Positions 8,636 through 16,703 of a DNA stretch of 53,230 nt are shown piece by piece. The DNA is taken from NCBI RefSeq assembly GCF_014647135.1, contig NZ_BMOP01000026.1, forward strand, positions 1-53,230. The letters are read 5' to 3'. The DNA is from Shewanella xiamenensis. GTDB taxonomy: Bacteria > Pseudomonadota > Gammaproteobacteria > Enterobacterales > Shewanellaceae. Both the position numbers and the translations under genes were made by a program. The stretch's first letter is position 1, and each line of letters opens with the position of its first letter. Under the pieces are notes generated by a model. It saw only the letters and a list, made by a program, of their open reading frames with translations. It did not search any database and was not told the DNA's origin.

Positions 8636-10426
8636 TTAGTGATCTTTCGCGAATTTAGCGGCTGATGCACCTGCGATACGGCCATAGGTCACGATATCAG
8701 AGATAGCGTTACCACCTAAGCGGTTAGCACCATGCACACCACCAGTGACTTCGCCCGCAGCGTATAAACCTTCAATAGGTTTACCAGTTTTTTCACTCTT
8801 CACTTCGGCTTTAGTATCAATCACGATACCGCCCATAGTGTGGTGAACCGCTGGCGCGATTTCTAAGGCATAGAAAGGTGCGACAACTAACTCACGTGGT
8901 AAATCAGGACGTTCGAATTGAGTATCTTTACCTGATTTCACGAAACCATTATAAGCAGTCACTGTTTTTGCCAGTTCAGCTGCTGGTATATCGAGTTGTT
9001 TCGCTAACTCTTCGATGGTTTTACCTTCTTTAACGATGTTCAAGTGAACATAACCTTCGATGGCTTTCAAGCTCTTACGGATAGAGTCATCGAATACGAG
9101 GTAAGCACTTTCACCTTTTTGTTTCAGGATCGCAGCAGATGCTTTGTCACGGGTAGTGATTTCGTTCATGAAGCGGTCACCATCACGGTTAACCACGATC
9201 GCACCGTTACCACGTACGGCTTCGGTGATCATCACACCGCCGGCTGGTGAGTAAGTTGGGTGAGCTTGGATGTATTCTAAGTCACGTGTTGCTGCGCCAG
9301 CTTGCAGAGCGACGTCTAAGCCGTCACCGGTAGCACCTGGGTGGTTAGTTGCTTTAAAGCCTTTTAATTTAGGATCGTACTTAGCAACGCGGTCGTTGTT
9401 TTTCGCGAAACCACCAGCAGCAATGACTACCGCATCGGCTTTGATTACATAGTAACCAGTGTATTCACCTTTCACTAGAACGCCGGTCACTTTACCGCTC
9501 GCATCCTCAAGGATACGTACAACACGGCTGTTTAAACGAATATCAGTACCACGTTTAATGGCGTTGTCCCACAGTACTTGTGCAACGTGAGCACCAACAC
9601 CTGCACCACCCGTTGGGCGGTGGCTACGGTTAACGCTTGCGCCACCCATACGGCCTACGTCAGTCATGTCGGCACCCATAGAGGTTAACCAATCAATAGA
9701 GTCTGAAGAGTTGTTGGCCAGGACTTTCACTAATTCAGGATCGTTAATGTTACGACCACCTTTCATGGTGTCGTCGATCATGATTTGTTTCTTATCTTGG
9801 ATACCTAACTTAGCTTGTGGCTTAGTTTCTGCGGCGTTCATACCACCAGCAGCCAGTTTAGTGTTACCACCTGGGATAGGTTCTTTTTCTAACAGGATCA
9901 CTTTTGCGCCAGCGTCACGGGCTGAAACGGCAGCAGCAAGACCTGCACCACCAGAGCCGATAACGACAACGTCAGTTGTTTCTTTCACGCCTGCGGCAAT
10001 GGCTTTATCTTGAGCCGCTTTGTCTGCATCAACAGGAACAAACTTACGTTCCCACTTGCCGCCAAATGGCATATCAAAGCCGAAGCTATGGCAAGCATCA
10101 CAGTAGGTTACTGATTTTTCGTGGCCTTTGTGGCAGCTGGTACAAGCGATTTCACCGATTAAGTGAGATTTGTGCGGAGAAACTTTATCTTTTGGCGCTG
10201 CAGCAGCCAGTTCTTTTAGATCACCGTGGCAGCTAACACATTGGCCATTTTCATGAGTCAGGTTGTCGTTGGTTACGCCACCTTTGTCTGATACGTGGCA
10301 GCTATCGCAGCCACCCATTTCACCGTGAAAATCGGCTAGTACTTCTGGTGCAGCATAGGCTGTGCCAGCCATTGCACCAGAGATCAGCATGGCTAGTGCT
10401 GTTTTTTGAATCTTTCTTGTGAACAT
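8636..10426 (-). CDS. fccA: Periplasmic flavocytochrome c3 fumarate reductase
   Basis: FccA is the soluble periplasmic fumarate reductase of Shewanella. It receives electrons from CymA through four haems and reduces fumarate at a flavin. The 596-residue precursor has a Sec signal (ends TAYA near 25) and four c-type haem motifs (CDSCH, CVSCH, CTSCH, CDACH) within the first ~115 residues. A flavin domain follows with VVIGSGGAGLAAAVSARDAG and a C-terminal HGANRLGGNAISD block, as in other members of the fumarate reductase/succinate dehydrogenase flavoprotein family. I chose the ATG at 10426 because GGAGGAACAATT sits directly upstream; seven extra codons in the longer frame are not needed. Besides fumarate respiration, the protein is known as a periplasmic electron carrier. 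The gene appears monocistronic, with a ~500-bp AT-rich upstream region. Confidence 0.97.
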   Translation of the reverse strand: MFTRKIQKTALAMLISGAMAGTAYAAPEVLADFHGEMGGCDSCHVSDKGGVTNDNLTHENGQCVSCHGDLKELAAAAPKDKVSPHKSHLIGEIACTSCHKGHEKSVTYCDACHSFGFDMPFGGKWERKFVPVDADKAAQDKAIAAGVKETTDVVVIGSGGAGLAAAVSARDAGAKVILLEKEPIPGGNTKLAAGGMNAAETKPQAKLGIQDKKQIMIDDTMKGGRNINDPELVKVLANNSSDSIDWLTSMGADMTDVGRMGGASVNRSHRPTGGAGVGAHVAQVLWDNAIKRGTDIRLNSRVVRILEDASGKVTGVLVKGEYTGYYVIKADAVVIAAGGFAKNNDRVAKYDPKLKGFKATNHPGATGDGLDVALQAGAATRDLEYIQAHPTYSPAGGVMITEAVRGNGAIVVNRDGDRFMNEITTRDKASAAILKQKGESAYLVFDDSIRKSLKAIEGYVHLNIVKEGKTIEELAKQLDIPAAELAKTVTAYNGFVKSGKDTQFERPDLPRELVVAPFYALEIAPAVHHTMGGIVIDTKAEVKSEKTGKPIEGLYAAGEVTGGVHGANRLGGNAISDIVTYGRIAGASAAKFAKDH

Positions 10427-10926
10427 AATTGTTCCTCCGCCGTACATTTCATCTACTTAATAAGGGTTATTCATCATGGCGTGATATTTATATTTTACGT
10501 GGCTCACGCGCTTTTAGAGTATTCTCCATGAACAAAGTTACCACTATCTAAAGAGGTATATGCGTACTTAGGTCACATAACGATTGTTACAGTGAGAATT
10601 ACATAATTGAAATGTGCAATATGGCTGAAAATATTACTGAAATTGAAGTTAATCACTTAGAGAATACGGTATAACTTGCGTGAGTTAACATATTTTGGTG
10701 GGCTTAATTATAATTTAATAATTGTTTTTTAGCGTGGGTATAGTCAGCTTTTTGTTGTTATGGCTTTGATTTTAATGGCTTATTTTTGATTTTGCTCTTG
10801 GTCGTGAATGTGCGAGAATTTATAATGTGAGTATTCTATAAATAATTAAATTCCACCAGTGTTTTTTGAATAAATATATTATATTTTTCCAAAATGTTAT
10901 TTAAGTGGTGTTGAGGGGTTAAATTT
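10427..10926. other. 500-bp AT-rich intergenic region upstream of fccA
   Basis: This spacer separates fccA (minus) from the divergent small membrane protein gene (plus). I see no convincing gene in it. The fccA promoter must lie here. The family is known to respond to oxygen and CRP-type control, but no clean CRP or FNR palindrome could be placed by eye. Confidence 0.6.
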
Positions 10927-11337
10927 ATGCCTAGGCAGCAGATTTCTGAAAAACGTTTTTGGGTACAGCGACTTAGTAAAACAGCCTTAAGGGCTTTGCA
11001 TATATTAGGCATTGCAGGTGCGGGTGGAGGGATATTATTAAACATTGATAAATCCCTTTGGTTAAATTATTGGTATCTCGCCATGAGCACCGGCAGCATA
11101 TTAATGTTGTGGGAAATTATGCGGGATTGGCGTTGGTTAATTCAACTTAAGGGTGTGTTAACCCTTGGAAAATTAGGTTTGCTTTGTCTGTTTATCCCCC
11201 TTGCCAATTACAAGCCAGAGTTGTTTATCTTGGTGTTATTTTTATCTGTGATAGTCTCTCATGGCCCGTCTGGACTCAGACACTATTCGATAGTGCATCG
11301 CAAACAGATAGACACTAAAAAAGAGATAAAGGGATGA
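10927..11337 (+). CDS. Small inner-membrane protein, function unknown
   Basis: The 136-residue protein is mostly hydrophobic, with about four transmembrane segments (near 21-42, 46-63, 74-92 and 98-113) and a basic tail. I do not recognise the family with confidence. GAGGGG precedes the ATG at a good distance. The last codons overlap the following methyltransferase start (ATGA), so the two are translationally coupled. That suggests a shared pathway, but there is no sequence clue to which one. Confidence 0.7.
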   Translation: MPRQQISEKRFWVQRLSKTALRALHILGIAGAGGGILLNIDKSLWLNYWYLAMSTGSILMLWEIMRDWRWLIQLKGVLTLGKLGLLCLFIPLANYKPELFILVLFLSVIVSHGPSGLRHYSIVHRKQIDTKKEIKG

Positions 11338-11867
11338 CACACGCTACACTCTGCACAGCTTCGAGCTTAATTACCCAGTTTCAATGGCCCGAGCTTGTAG
11401 GGCTTAAGGTATTGGATTTAGCCTGTGGCTCTGGGCGAAATGGATTGTGGTTTCTGAATCAAGGCTGTGAAGTGACCTTTATCGACCAGGATTTGAGTAC
11501 ATTGGTCAAGCTAACACACGACAAAGCACATCAATGGCAGTGGAATTTAGAAGATGGCAGCGCCCCTCTGTTACCCCAAGACACTTTTGATATAGTGCTA
11601 GTCTTTAATTACTTACATCGGCCACTGTTCCCGCAAATTGCCGCTAGCCTTAAGCACGGTGGACTCATTGTCTATGAGACTTTTACGTGGCAACAGGCGG
11701 AAATTGGCCGCCCTCGCAATCCCGATTTTTTACTCAAAGAACACGAACTACAATCCGTATTTGCTAACTGGCAACCTTTGCATTACTTTGAAGGGCGGTT
11801 AAGCGATGCTGTTACGGGTATTGAAAGTGCTAAGGCGCAGTTGATCGCGCGAAAACCGCTCCAGTGA
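11334..11867 (+). CDS. Class I SAM-dependent methyltransferase (TehB-like)
   Basis: The 177-residue cytoplasmic protein has motif I LDLACGSGRNGLWFLNQG (near 30) and the acidic residue of motif II in VTFIDQDLS. A DIVLVFNYLHRP strand and a GGLIVYETFTWQQ motif follow. The closest well-known shape is TehB / tellurite-resistance methyltransferases, but the substrate cannot be read from sequence. The start overlaps the preceding membrane protein stop by four bases. A third small membrane protein follows 55 bp later. Confidence 0.8.
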   Translation: MTHATLCTASSLITQFQWPELVGLKVLDLACGSGRNGLWFLNQGCEVTFIDQDLSTLVKLTHDKAHQWQWNLEDGSAPLLPQDTFDIVLVFNYLHRPLFPQIAASLKHGGLIVYETFTWQQAEIGRPRNPDFLLKEHELQSVFANWQPLHYFEGRLSDAVTGIESAKAQLIARKPLQ

Positions 11868-11922
11868 TCCCATTGGGGGTCAACTGCCACCATAAGTATT
11901 AAATAAGTGTAAGAGGCCAAGG

Positions 11923-12213
11923 ATGTTTCCGTATCCAGAGCAGTATCGTGTTGCCATGCCACCTATAACCACGGCGCTAATGGTGGCTTGGGCCCTGTTA
12001 AGCCACAGCTTGTTAGCCGATGCTAGCCCTTTTGCCTTGTATCCACTGTTTACCTTGTTTCCTGCTGTTATTGGGCTGCATTTATATTTGATTTGGCTTG
12101 CCAAAGGGATGAGTCGACTCGACCAATGTTTTTATGCCTTGGTGCATATTCCTCTGGCCTTTGTTGTGTGGACTTTCACTATTATGCATGTGAATGGTAA
12201 TGCCTTTTCTTAA
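11923..12213 (+). CDS. Small membrane protein, function unknown
   Basis: The 96-residue protein has three predicted membrane segments (near 16-33, 40-60 and 71-90) and few charged residues. GAGG lies six bases before the ATG. It follows the methyltransferase gene on the same strand and ends just before a strong bidirectional terminator, so the three plus-strand genes from 10927 probably form one transcript. No family was recognised. Confidence 0.6.
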   Translation: MFPYPEQYRVAMPPITTALMVAWALLSHSLLADASPFALYPLFTLFPAVIGLHLYLIWLAKGMSRLDQCFYALVHIPLAFVVWTFTIMHVNGNAFS

Positions 12214-12260
12214 GCTTGATTGGTTCCCCTCAGCATCAGTGCATTAAAAATTGTAAATAA

Positions 12261-12288
12261 AAACGCCCCGAACTTCGGGGCGTTTTTT
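12261..12288. terminator. Bidirectional terminator
   Basis: AACGCCCCGAA and TTCGGGGCGTT form an 11-bp GC-rich stem with a T6 run on the plus strand and an A-rich flank (T-tract on the minus strand). It serves the upstream plus-strand gene set and the convergent YjfB-like gene. Confidence 0.92.
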
Positions 12289-12308
12289 GGTTACACATTG
12301 AGCTAGGA

Positions 12309-12494
12309 TTAGGCCGTAGTGTTGATATTGTGGCCGGTATTTCCCACGGGTTGAGGTGTTGCAGCGTTAATTAAATCAACGGCAATTTGACCTTCTGCCT
12401 TTTGCTGCTCTTTGGCTAACTGCGCCACTTTAACGCCAACGGCACCGTTTTCTAAGTTGGGCGTGATAGCTTGGGTGTTCAGTGAAATAGACAT
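12309..12494 (-). CDS. YjfB-like small protein
   Basis: This 61-residue soluble protein starts MSISLNTQ and has a helical middle (GVKVAQLAKEQQKAEGQ) and an Asn/Gly-rich tail (NTGHNINTTA). This layout resembles the YjfB family, annotated as putative motility proteins, but no mechanism is established that I can cite. The start is set by GAGGTTAGTT directly upstream of the ATG at 12494; a longer frame has no ribosome site. It is convergent with the small membrane protein and shares its terminator. Confidence 0.6.
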   Translation of the reverse strand: MSISLNTQAITPNLENGAVGVKVAQLAKEQQKAEGQIAVDLINAATPQPVGNTGHNINTTA

Positions 12495-12594
12495 AACTAA
12501 CCTCAATTGTAAGCTGAGTCTTTGTATCGGCAAGCTCAGGTTTTACTTTAGTCCGTTATCCCAAGTTTGCCAATCCAAAGCCGAGCGTTAATGC

Positions 12595-14019
12595 TTATAC
12601 TGCCTTGTTGGCTTTTGCCGTCAGTAACTTGCGACTTAGCACTATGATGAAGGTGAGCCCTAAAGAGCCTAGGATTAACCCCAGTGCCAGCCCAACACTC
12701 TGTAGCGCAGTGGGATCAATCACTAGCGCAACCCCCATACCAAACATCATCACACCCGACATCAGCTTGAGTGCTTGGCCTTCTTTTTCTGTCAGTTTAC
12801 GTTTGCCTAAGGTCGCACTAAATACAATCACAATAATTGCCAGCGGGATCACATAGACAATGTTGTATAAAACCAGATACATATAGCGCTCAATCTCAGG
12901 CAGGTTATGCATGGATAGTACGCTGGTATAAATCATTGGGAAGCCTGCGGTGCAGAGCAGTTCGTAGGCATTGGCTAAAATCGCCAGTACAGTCGATCCC
13001 AGAATTAAGGCGCCTAAACTACTGGAATTAGAGAGTTTCCCCATGCGTTTGATCAGGCTCGTACGGTTTTCAGCTGACATTGAGAGGGTGACTTCTCCTT
13101 TAGTAAAGAAGTAGTCTTTTACGTTAATGGTGCCTGCGATCAAGGCTAAGACCCCGGCCGCTAAGATGATCATTCCACCATCACTACCTGCTCCTAGCAG
13201 TTTGAAGATATTCAGCCATGCCGTCATAAACAGGAAATAAATAAAGCCAGAGAAGAACACGAAGATACCGCCGACTAACAGCATACGGCTACGGCTCTTC
13301 GCATTAACCATAATCGACAGTAAAAACAGCAATACGAAGAAGGCGCAAGGGTTAAAGGCATCGACGCCAGCAAGTACTAACGTTAGCAGCGGGAGTGACA
13401 TCGTCTCGGGAGTGACCACTCCGACAAGTGGTAATTCAACGGGTTGTACTTCAGCTTGGTCGGTACTTGCCAGGCTAGTTGCATCACAGGTGCCTTCACC
13501 TGAGTCGGTTCCGCAAGTGCCAAACAGAGGTTCACTATTGGTCGGTGCAGTTGACGCAGCTCCCTTTGTTGGCATATCCGCTTCGCTTAGCTGACCACCT
13601 AAGGATAAGTAACAATTCTTCAAACGATTAACGAGGAACTCGCCAGTAACCGCTTCGCTGGAATAACCGATAATGGCTTTTTCGCAGCTCGCCATATAAG
13701 GAACTGAGCGGGCTTCTGTGGCGGTTTTGGCGGCAATATTTTGCCAAATATCCTGTACGCCAGGTGCAGAAACCATATGGGATTCAAGTTCTATCCACGG
13801 ATATTTTTGCGGTAGTGAATCAATAAAAGGGTGAGCTTGTGCGCAGTGTGGACAGGTTTTCGACCAAAAAAAGTAGAGTTTAATCTTAAGCTCACCTTGG
13901 GCGTTGACGTAATGCCACGTTTGATCGGAAGTATTTGGGGTGTCGGCCCAACTAGGTGCACTGAGCATTGCTAATGCGAGAGAGCATAGCAGAGCGAATT
14001 GGGTTAAGTATTTAGTCAT
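12595..14019 (-). CDS. Thioredoxin / DsbD-like transmembrane fusion protein
   Basis: The 474-residue envelope protein has a Sec signal (ends PSWA near 25) and then a thioredoxin-fold domain with the redox motif KTCPHC (near 54). A low-complexity linker rich in Ser/Thr/Asp follows, with several cysteines (CGTDSGEGTCDA). The C-terminal half has seven or eight membrane helices that resemble the CcdA/DsbD electron-transfer domain (NPCAFFVLLFLLS and CTAGFPMIYT hold the paired cysteines). It probably moves reducing power across the inner membrane to the periplasm. The order, thioredoxin first and then membrane domain, differs from DsbD. The start at 14019 follows GGAGGCACT. Confidence 0.8.
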   Translation of the reverse strand: MTKYLTQFALLCSLALAMLSAPSWADTPNTSDQTWHYVNAQGELKIKLYFFWSKTCPHCAQAHPFIDSLPQKYPWIELESHMVSAPGVQDIWQNIAAKTATEARSVPYMASCEKAIIGYSSEAVTGEFLVNRLKNCYLSLGGQLSEADMPTKGAASTAPTNSEPLFGTCGTDSGEGTCDATSLASTDQAEVQPVELPLVGVVTPETMSLPLLTLVLAGVDAFNPCAFFVLLFLLSIMVNAKSRSRMLLVGGIFVFFSGFIYFLFMTAWLNIFKLLGAGSDGGMIILAAGVLALIAGTINVKDYFFTKGEVTLSMSAENRTSLIKRMGKLSNSSSLGALILGSTVLAILANAYELLCTAGFPMIYTSVLSMHNLPEIERYMYLVLYNIVYVIPLAIIVIVFSATLGKRKLTEKEGQALKLMSGVMMFGMGVALVIDPTALQSVGLALGLILGSLGLTFIIVLSRKLLTAKANKAV

Positions 14020-14190
14020 AGTGCCTCCACAATTGTGGACAAGATGTGTTTTAAATGGATTTCTGACTATTACTCTACTGAATTCAATCCTTTTGATTAA
14101 ATTAAGCATTAAGAAATGTTAGTTAACTCGCGATTAACTGGTTTTTGGGAAGTGAGGCAGGTTTACTGTTGGGGAAATAAGCTGCGAATA

Positions 14191-14220
14191 ACTGAAAAGC
14201 ACCCCAAGGTGCTTTTCAGT
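14191..14220. terminator. Terminator of ohr
   Basis: ACTGAAAAGCACC (14191-14203) is perfectly complementary to GGTGCTTTTCAGT (14208-14220) with a CCAA loop. It lies 15 bp past the ohr stop on the minus strand. Confidence 0.8.
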
Positions 14221-14234
14221 CTATGGTTAAGCGC

Positions 14235-14660
14235 TTAGTTTAATGCTATGCCATTAACACTCAGTTTTACATCGATATTATTACGTGTAGCGTTAGAATA
14301 TGGACACACTTGATGGGCATGTTGTACTAAGGCTTCGGCTTCAGCTTGCGGCAGGTCAAGATTGACTTCTAGGGCGACAGTTAAGGCAAAACCTCCCGCA
14401 TCATTGGCGCCAATGCCAACCACAGCACTGACAGGCGCTTCAGTAATGGCCACTTTGCCGATTTTGGCAACGTGCAAAACCGCATTAGAGAAACAAGCCG
14501 CATAACCTGCTGCAAACAGTTGCTCAGGGTTAGTTGCTAATCCACTTCCGCCCATTGCCTTTGGATAGGCGAGTGCTACATCGAGTAACCCATCATCGGT
14601 ACTGACTTGGCCTTGACGACCTGCTCTGGCGGTTGCTCGGGTTTCATACAATGTTTTCAT
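14235..14660 (-). CDS. ohr: Organic hydroperoxide resistance protein (OsmC/Ohr family)
   Basis: Ohr is a small cytoplasmic thiol peroxidase that reduces fatty-acid and other organic hydroperoxides. The 141-residue protein has the family hallmarks: the first active-site cysteine in AAGYAACFSNAVLHVA (near 55) and the second in VQHAHQVCPYSNATRNNI (near 119). It is transcribed divergently from the MarR-family regulator ohrR. The 170-bp spacer contains operator-like palindromes, so it is almost certainly de-repressed by organic peroxides. Confidence 0.94.
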   Translation of the reverse strand: MKTLYETRATARAGRQGQVSTDDGLLDVALAYPKAMGGSGLATNPEQLFAAGYAACFSNAVLHVAKIGKVAITEAPVSAVVGIGANDAGGFALTVALEVNLDLPQAEAEALVQHAHQVCPYSNATRNNIDVKLSVNGIALN

Positions 14661-14700
14661 GTTTAGATCCTCAGTGTTTAAATAGTTAATTTAAGTTGCG

Positions 14701-14715
14701 TGCAATTTAATTGTG
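14701..14715. promoter_or_regulatory. Probable OhrR operator next to ohr
   Basis: TGCAATTTAATTGTG is a near-perfect palindrome of the ACAATT-N-AATTGT type known for OhrR boxes. It lies about 40 bp upstream of ohr. Confidence 0.6.
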
Positions 14716-14750
14716 ATAAACTATAGTTCGATCTTTAGTGTGAATGCAAG

Positions 14751-14768
14751 TATATTGTGCGCAATATA
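14751..14768. promoter_or_regulatory. Second operator-like palindrome in the ohr-ohrR spacer
   Basis: TATATTG-TGCG-CAATATA is an 18-bp palindrome about 45 bp from the first box and upstream of ohrR. It could be the autoregulatory site of ohrR or a second OhrR contact. Confidence 0.5.
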
Positions 14769-14831
14769 TTTAAGTTTTTTGGAATGACTATGCCAAGCTC
14801 TGAGTTAACTTCAATGGAAAAGGCGTTAGAA

Positions 14832-15284
14832 ATGTCTGAAACCACCAATACAGACAATGTGTTATGCCTAGAGAATCAAGTTTGTTTTTCTCTATACAGT
14901 GCAGCAAATGCCATGGTGCGAGCCTATCGTCCTATGCTTGATAAGCTAGATTTAACCTATCCCCAATATTTGGTCATGCTAGTGTTGTGGCAGGAGCAGG
15001 GGATTAGCGTGAAGACCTTAGGAGATAAATTGTTCCTCGATTCGGGTACATTGACGCCGTTACTTAAACGTTTAGAGTCGAAGGGATTAGTGAGTCGCGG
15101 TCGTAGTGAACAGGATGAAAGGGTTCGGGTGCTCAGTTTGACTTCTGCTGGTCAGGCGTTAAAGCGACAGGCCAGTGAGATCCCACATTTAATGCGCTGT
15201 AAAATTGGGGCTGAAATTGATGATCTTAAAGCGCTAAAAGCCATGTGTGATAAAGCATTGGCACAGTTGCACAGTGTAGATTAG
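14832..15284 (+). CDS. ohrR: OhrR, MarR-family organic-peroxide-sensing repressor
   Basis: The 150-residue winged-helix repressor contains LENQVCFSLYSAANAM, the N-terminal segment with the peroxide-sensing cysteine found in all OhrR proteins (near residue 15). The DNA-binding part includes VKTLGDKLFLDSGTLTPLLKRLESKGLVSR and the wing RSEQDERVRVLSLT. Oxidation of the cysteine releases DNA and opens ohr transcription. Of several in-frame starts, the ATG at 14832 has AAAAGG eight bases upstream; ATG 14814 and a GTG at 14757 would add tails not seen in the family. It is divergent to ohr. Confidence 0.92.
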   Translation: MSETTNTDNVLCLENQVCFSLYSAANAMVRAYRPMLDKLDLTYPQYLVMLVLWQEQGISVKTLGDKLFLDSGTLTPLLKRLESKGLVSRGRSEQDERVRVLSLTSAGQALKRQASEIPHLMRCKIGAEIDDLKALKAMCDKALAQLHSVD

Positions 15285-15348
15285 GTATCTCTGTTCGAAA
15301 GAATTGGGATACATTAGCCAGAAGCACGTCAGGATGGATAAAACCTCT

Positions 15349-16524
15349 ATGAGTTCATTCGATATTGCTATTATCGGTGGTGGCATCAGCGGTGTCGGCA
15401 TTGCCCAATATGCCGCAGCGGCAGGGTATTCAACTTTACTTATTGAAAAAGGTGAGATTGGCGGCCAAACCTCAGCCAATTCCAGTAAGCTTATCCACGG
15501 TGGCCTACGTTACCTTGAGAGTGGGCAAGTTAATCTCGTGCGCAAGTCACTGCTTGAGCGGCGTAATTTACTGGATCTGGCGCCTAGCTTAGTCAAACCC
15601 GTTCCTTTCTACATTCCCGTCTATCAGGACAGTCAACGCAATCCGTTGACGATACGTGCTGGGCTGACTTTATATGCATTGTTGAGTGAATTTGACCCGC
15701 TTGGGCGTTTTGTCTCTATTCCCGCGGTGCATTGGCATCGTTTTAACGGGCTTAAACTCACGGGGTTAAAAGCGGTATTCCAATACTGGGATGCACAAAC
15801 CGATGATAAATTACTCACTCAAGCAGTGGCGCGAAGCGCTCAAGCACTTGGCGCGCATATTTATGCTGAGGCAGAGTTTTTGCAGCTCAATCATTTACGG
15901 GAGCATATTGAGCTTAGCTTTCGCCATTGCGACCAAGTACAACAAATTGATGCCAAGCTTGTGATAAACGCTGCTGGCCCTTGGGTTAATCAGGTATTAG
16001 CTAACGTTGAGCCGCCTCTTGCGGGTGTTGAAATCGATTGGGTGCAGGGAGCGCATTTATTGCTCGACTTGCCTGCACCTGAGGGGATTTTATATTTAGA
16101 ATCCTGCTTCGATAAGCGGGTGATTTTTGTGATGCCTTGGTATGGACAAATGCTCATCGGCACCACTGAAACAGTGCTGACGTCCATCGATACCCCTCCC
16201 CAAGTAACGGAATCTGAAACTCAGTACCTCTTAGGTATTTATCGTCATTACTTTCCACTTTCCCCATCGATTGAGGAGCTTAAGGCTAAGATAGTGCAAA
16301 CCTATTGCGGCGTGCGAGTGCTACCTAAACAGGCTAGTTCCGCTTTTGAGCGGCCTAGGGATACCTTAATGCAAACCTCAGTTTCACATCCAAGGCTGCT
16401 GAGTTTATATGGTGGCAAACTCACGACCTTTAGAAGCACTTCTGCTGAAGTAATTGAATGGATTGAACAAAAGTTAGGGAAACGTCCACCAATCGCCGAT
16501 GTAGACAGCCTCAGATTAACTTAA
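15349..16524 (+). CDS. FAD-dependent glycerol-3-phosphate-dehydrogenase-like oxidoreductase
   Basis: The 391-residue protein starts with a FAD Rossmann motif IAIIGGGISGVGIAQYAAAAG, then GGQTSANSSKLIHGGLRYLESGQ, a block typical of GlpA/GlpD-type glycerol-3-phosphate dehydrogenases. The C-terminal LYGGKLTTFRSTSAEVIEW also matches that family. It is shorter than GlpD (about 500 residues) because the C-terminal helical domain is missing. The real substrate may be glycerol-3-phosphate or another 2-hydroxyacid or alcohol. The start is uncertain: ATG 15349 is favoured by alignment, with ATG 15334 and a TTG at 15304 as alternatives. It follows ohrR by 64 bp but has no obvious functional link to it. 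Confidence 0.75.
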   Translation: MSSFDIAIIGGGISGVGIAQYAAAAGYSTLLIEKGEIGGQTSANSSKLIHGGLRYLESGQVNLVRKSLLERRNLLDLAPSLVKPVPFYIPVYQDSQRNPLTIRAGLTLYALLSEFDPLGRFVSIPAVHWHRFNGLKLTGLKAVFQYWDAQTDDKLLTQAVARSAQALGAHIYAEAEFLQLNHLREHIELSFRHCDQVQQIDAKLVINAAGPWVNQVLANVEPPLAGVEIDWVQGAHLLLDLPAPEGILYLESCFDKRVIFVMPWYGQMLIGTTETVLTSIDTPPQVTESETQYLLGIYRHYFPLSPSIEELKAKIVQTYCGVRVLPKQASSAFERPRDTLMQTSVSHPRLLSLYGGKLTTFRSTSAEVIEWIEQKLGKRPPIADVDSLRLT

Positions 16525-16703
16525 TTCTGTCTAACATTGGGTGTGATGCTGTGGTTGAAGATGATCTTTCGGCATAAAAACGCTAAAGTGTGGCGCTTTT
16601 TAACTGAGGCCGTTACGGTATTTGTTATGCTTCAGTTGTTATCTCAATTTCACTCGCCATCTCAATAGATTAGATAGACGGGAACTGCTGTGGGTACGAT
16701 GCT

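Noticed and set aside
10560..10620. CRP or FNR site upstream of fccA
   Set aside because: The half-sites near TCACATAAC and TTGAAATGTGCAAT have wrong spacing or several mismatches. A real site may exist but I could not support one.
10836..11045. Minus-strand 69-codon frame overlapping the small membrane protein
   Set aside because: It is antisense to a better-supported gene with a ribosome site and four membrane helices.
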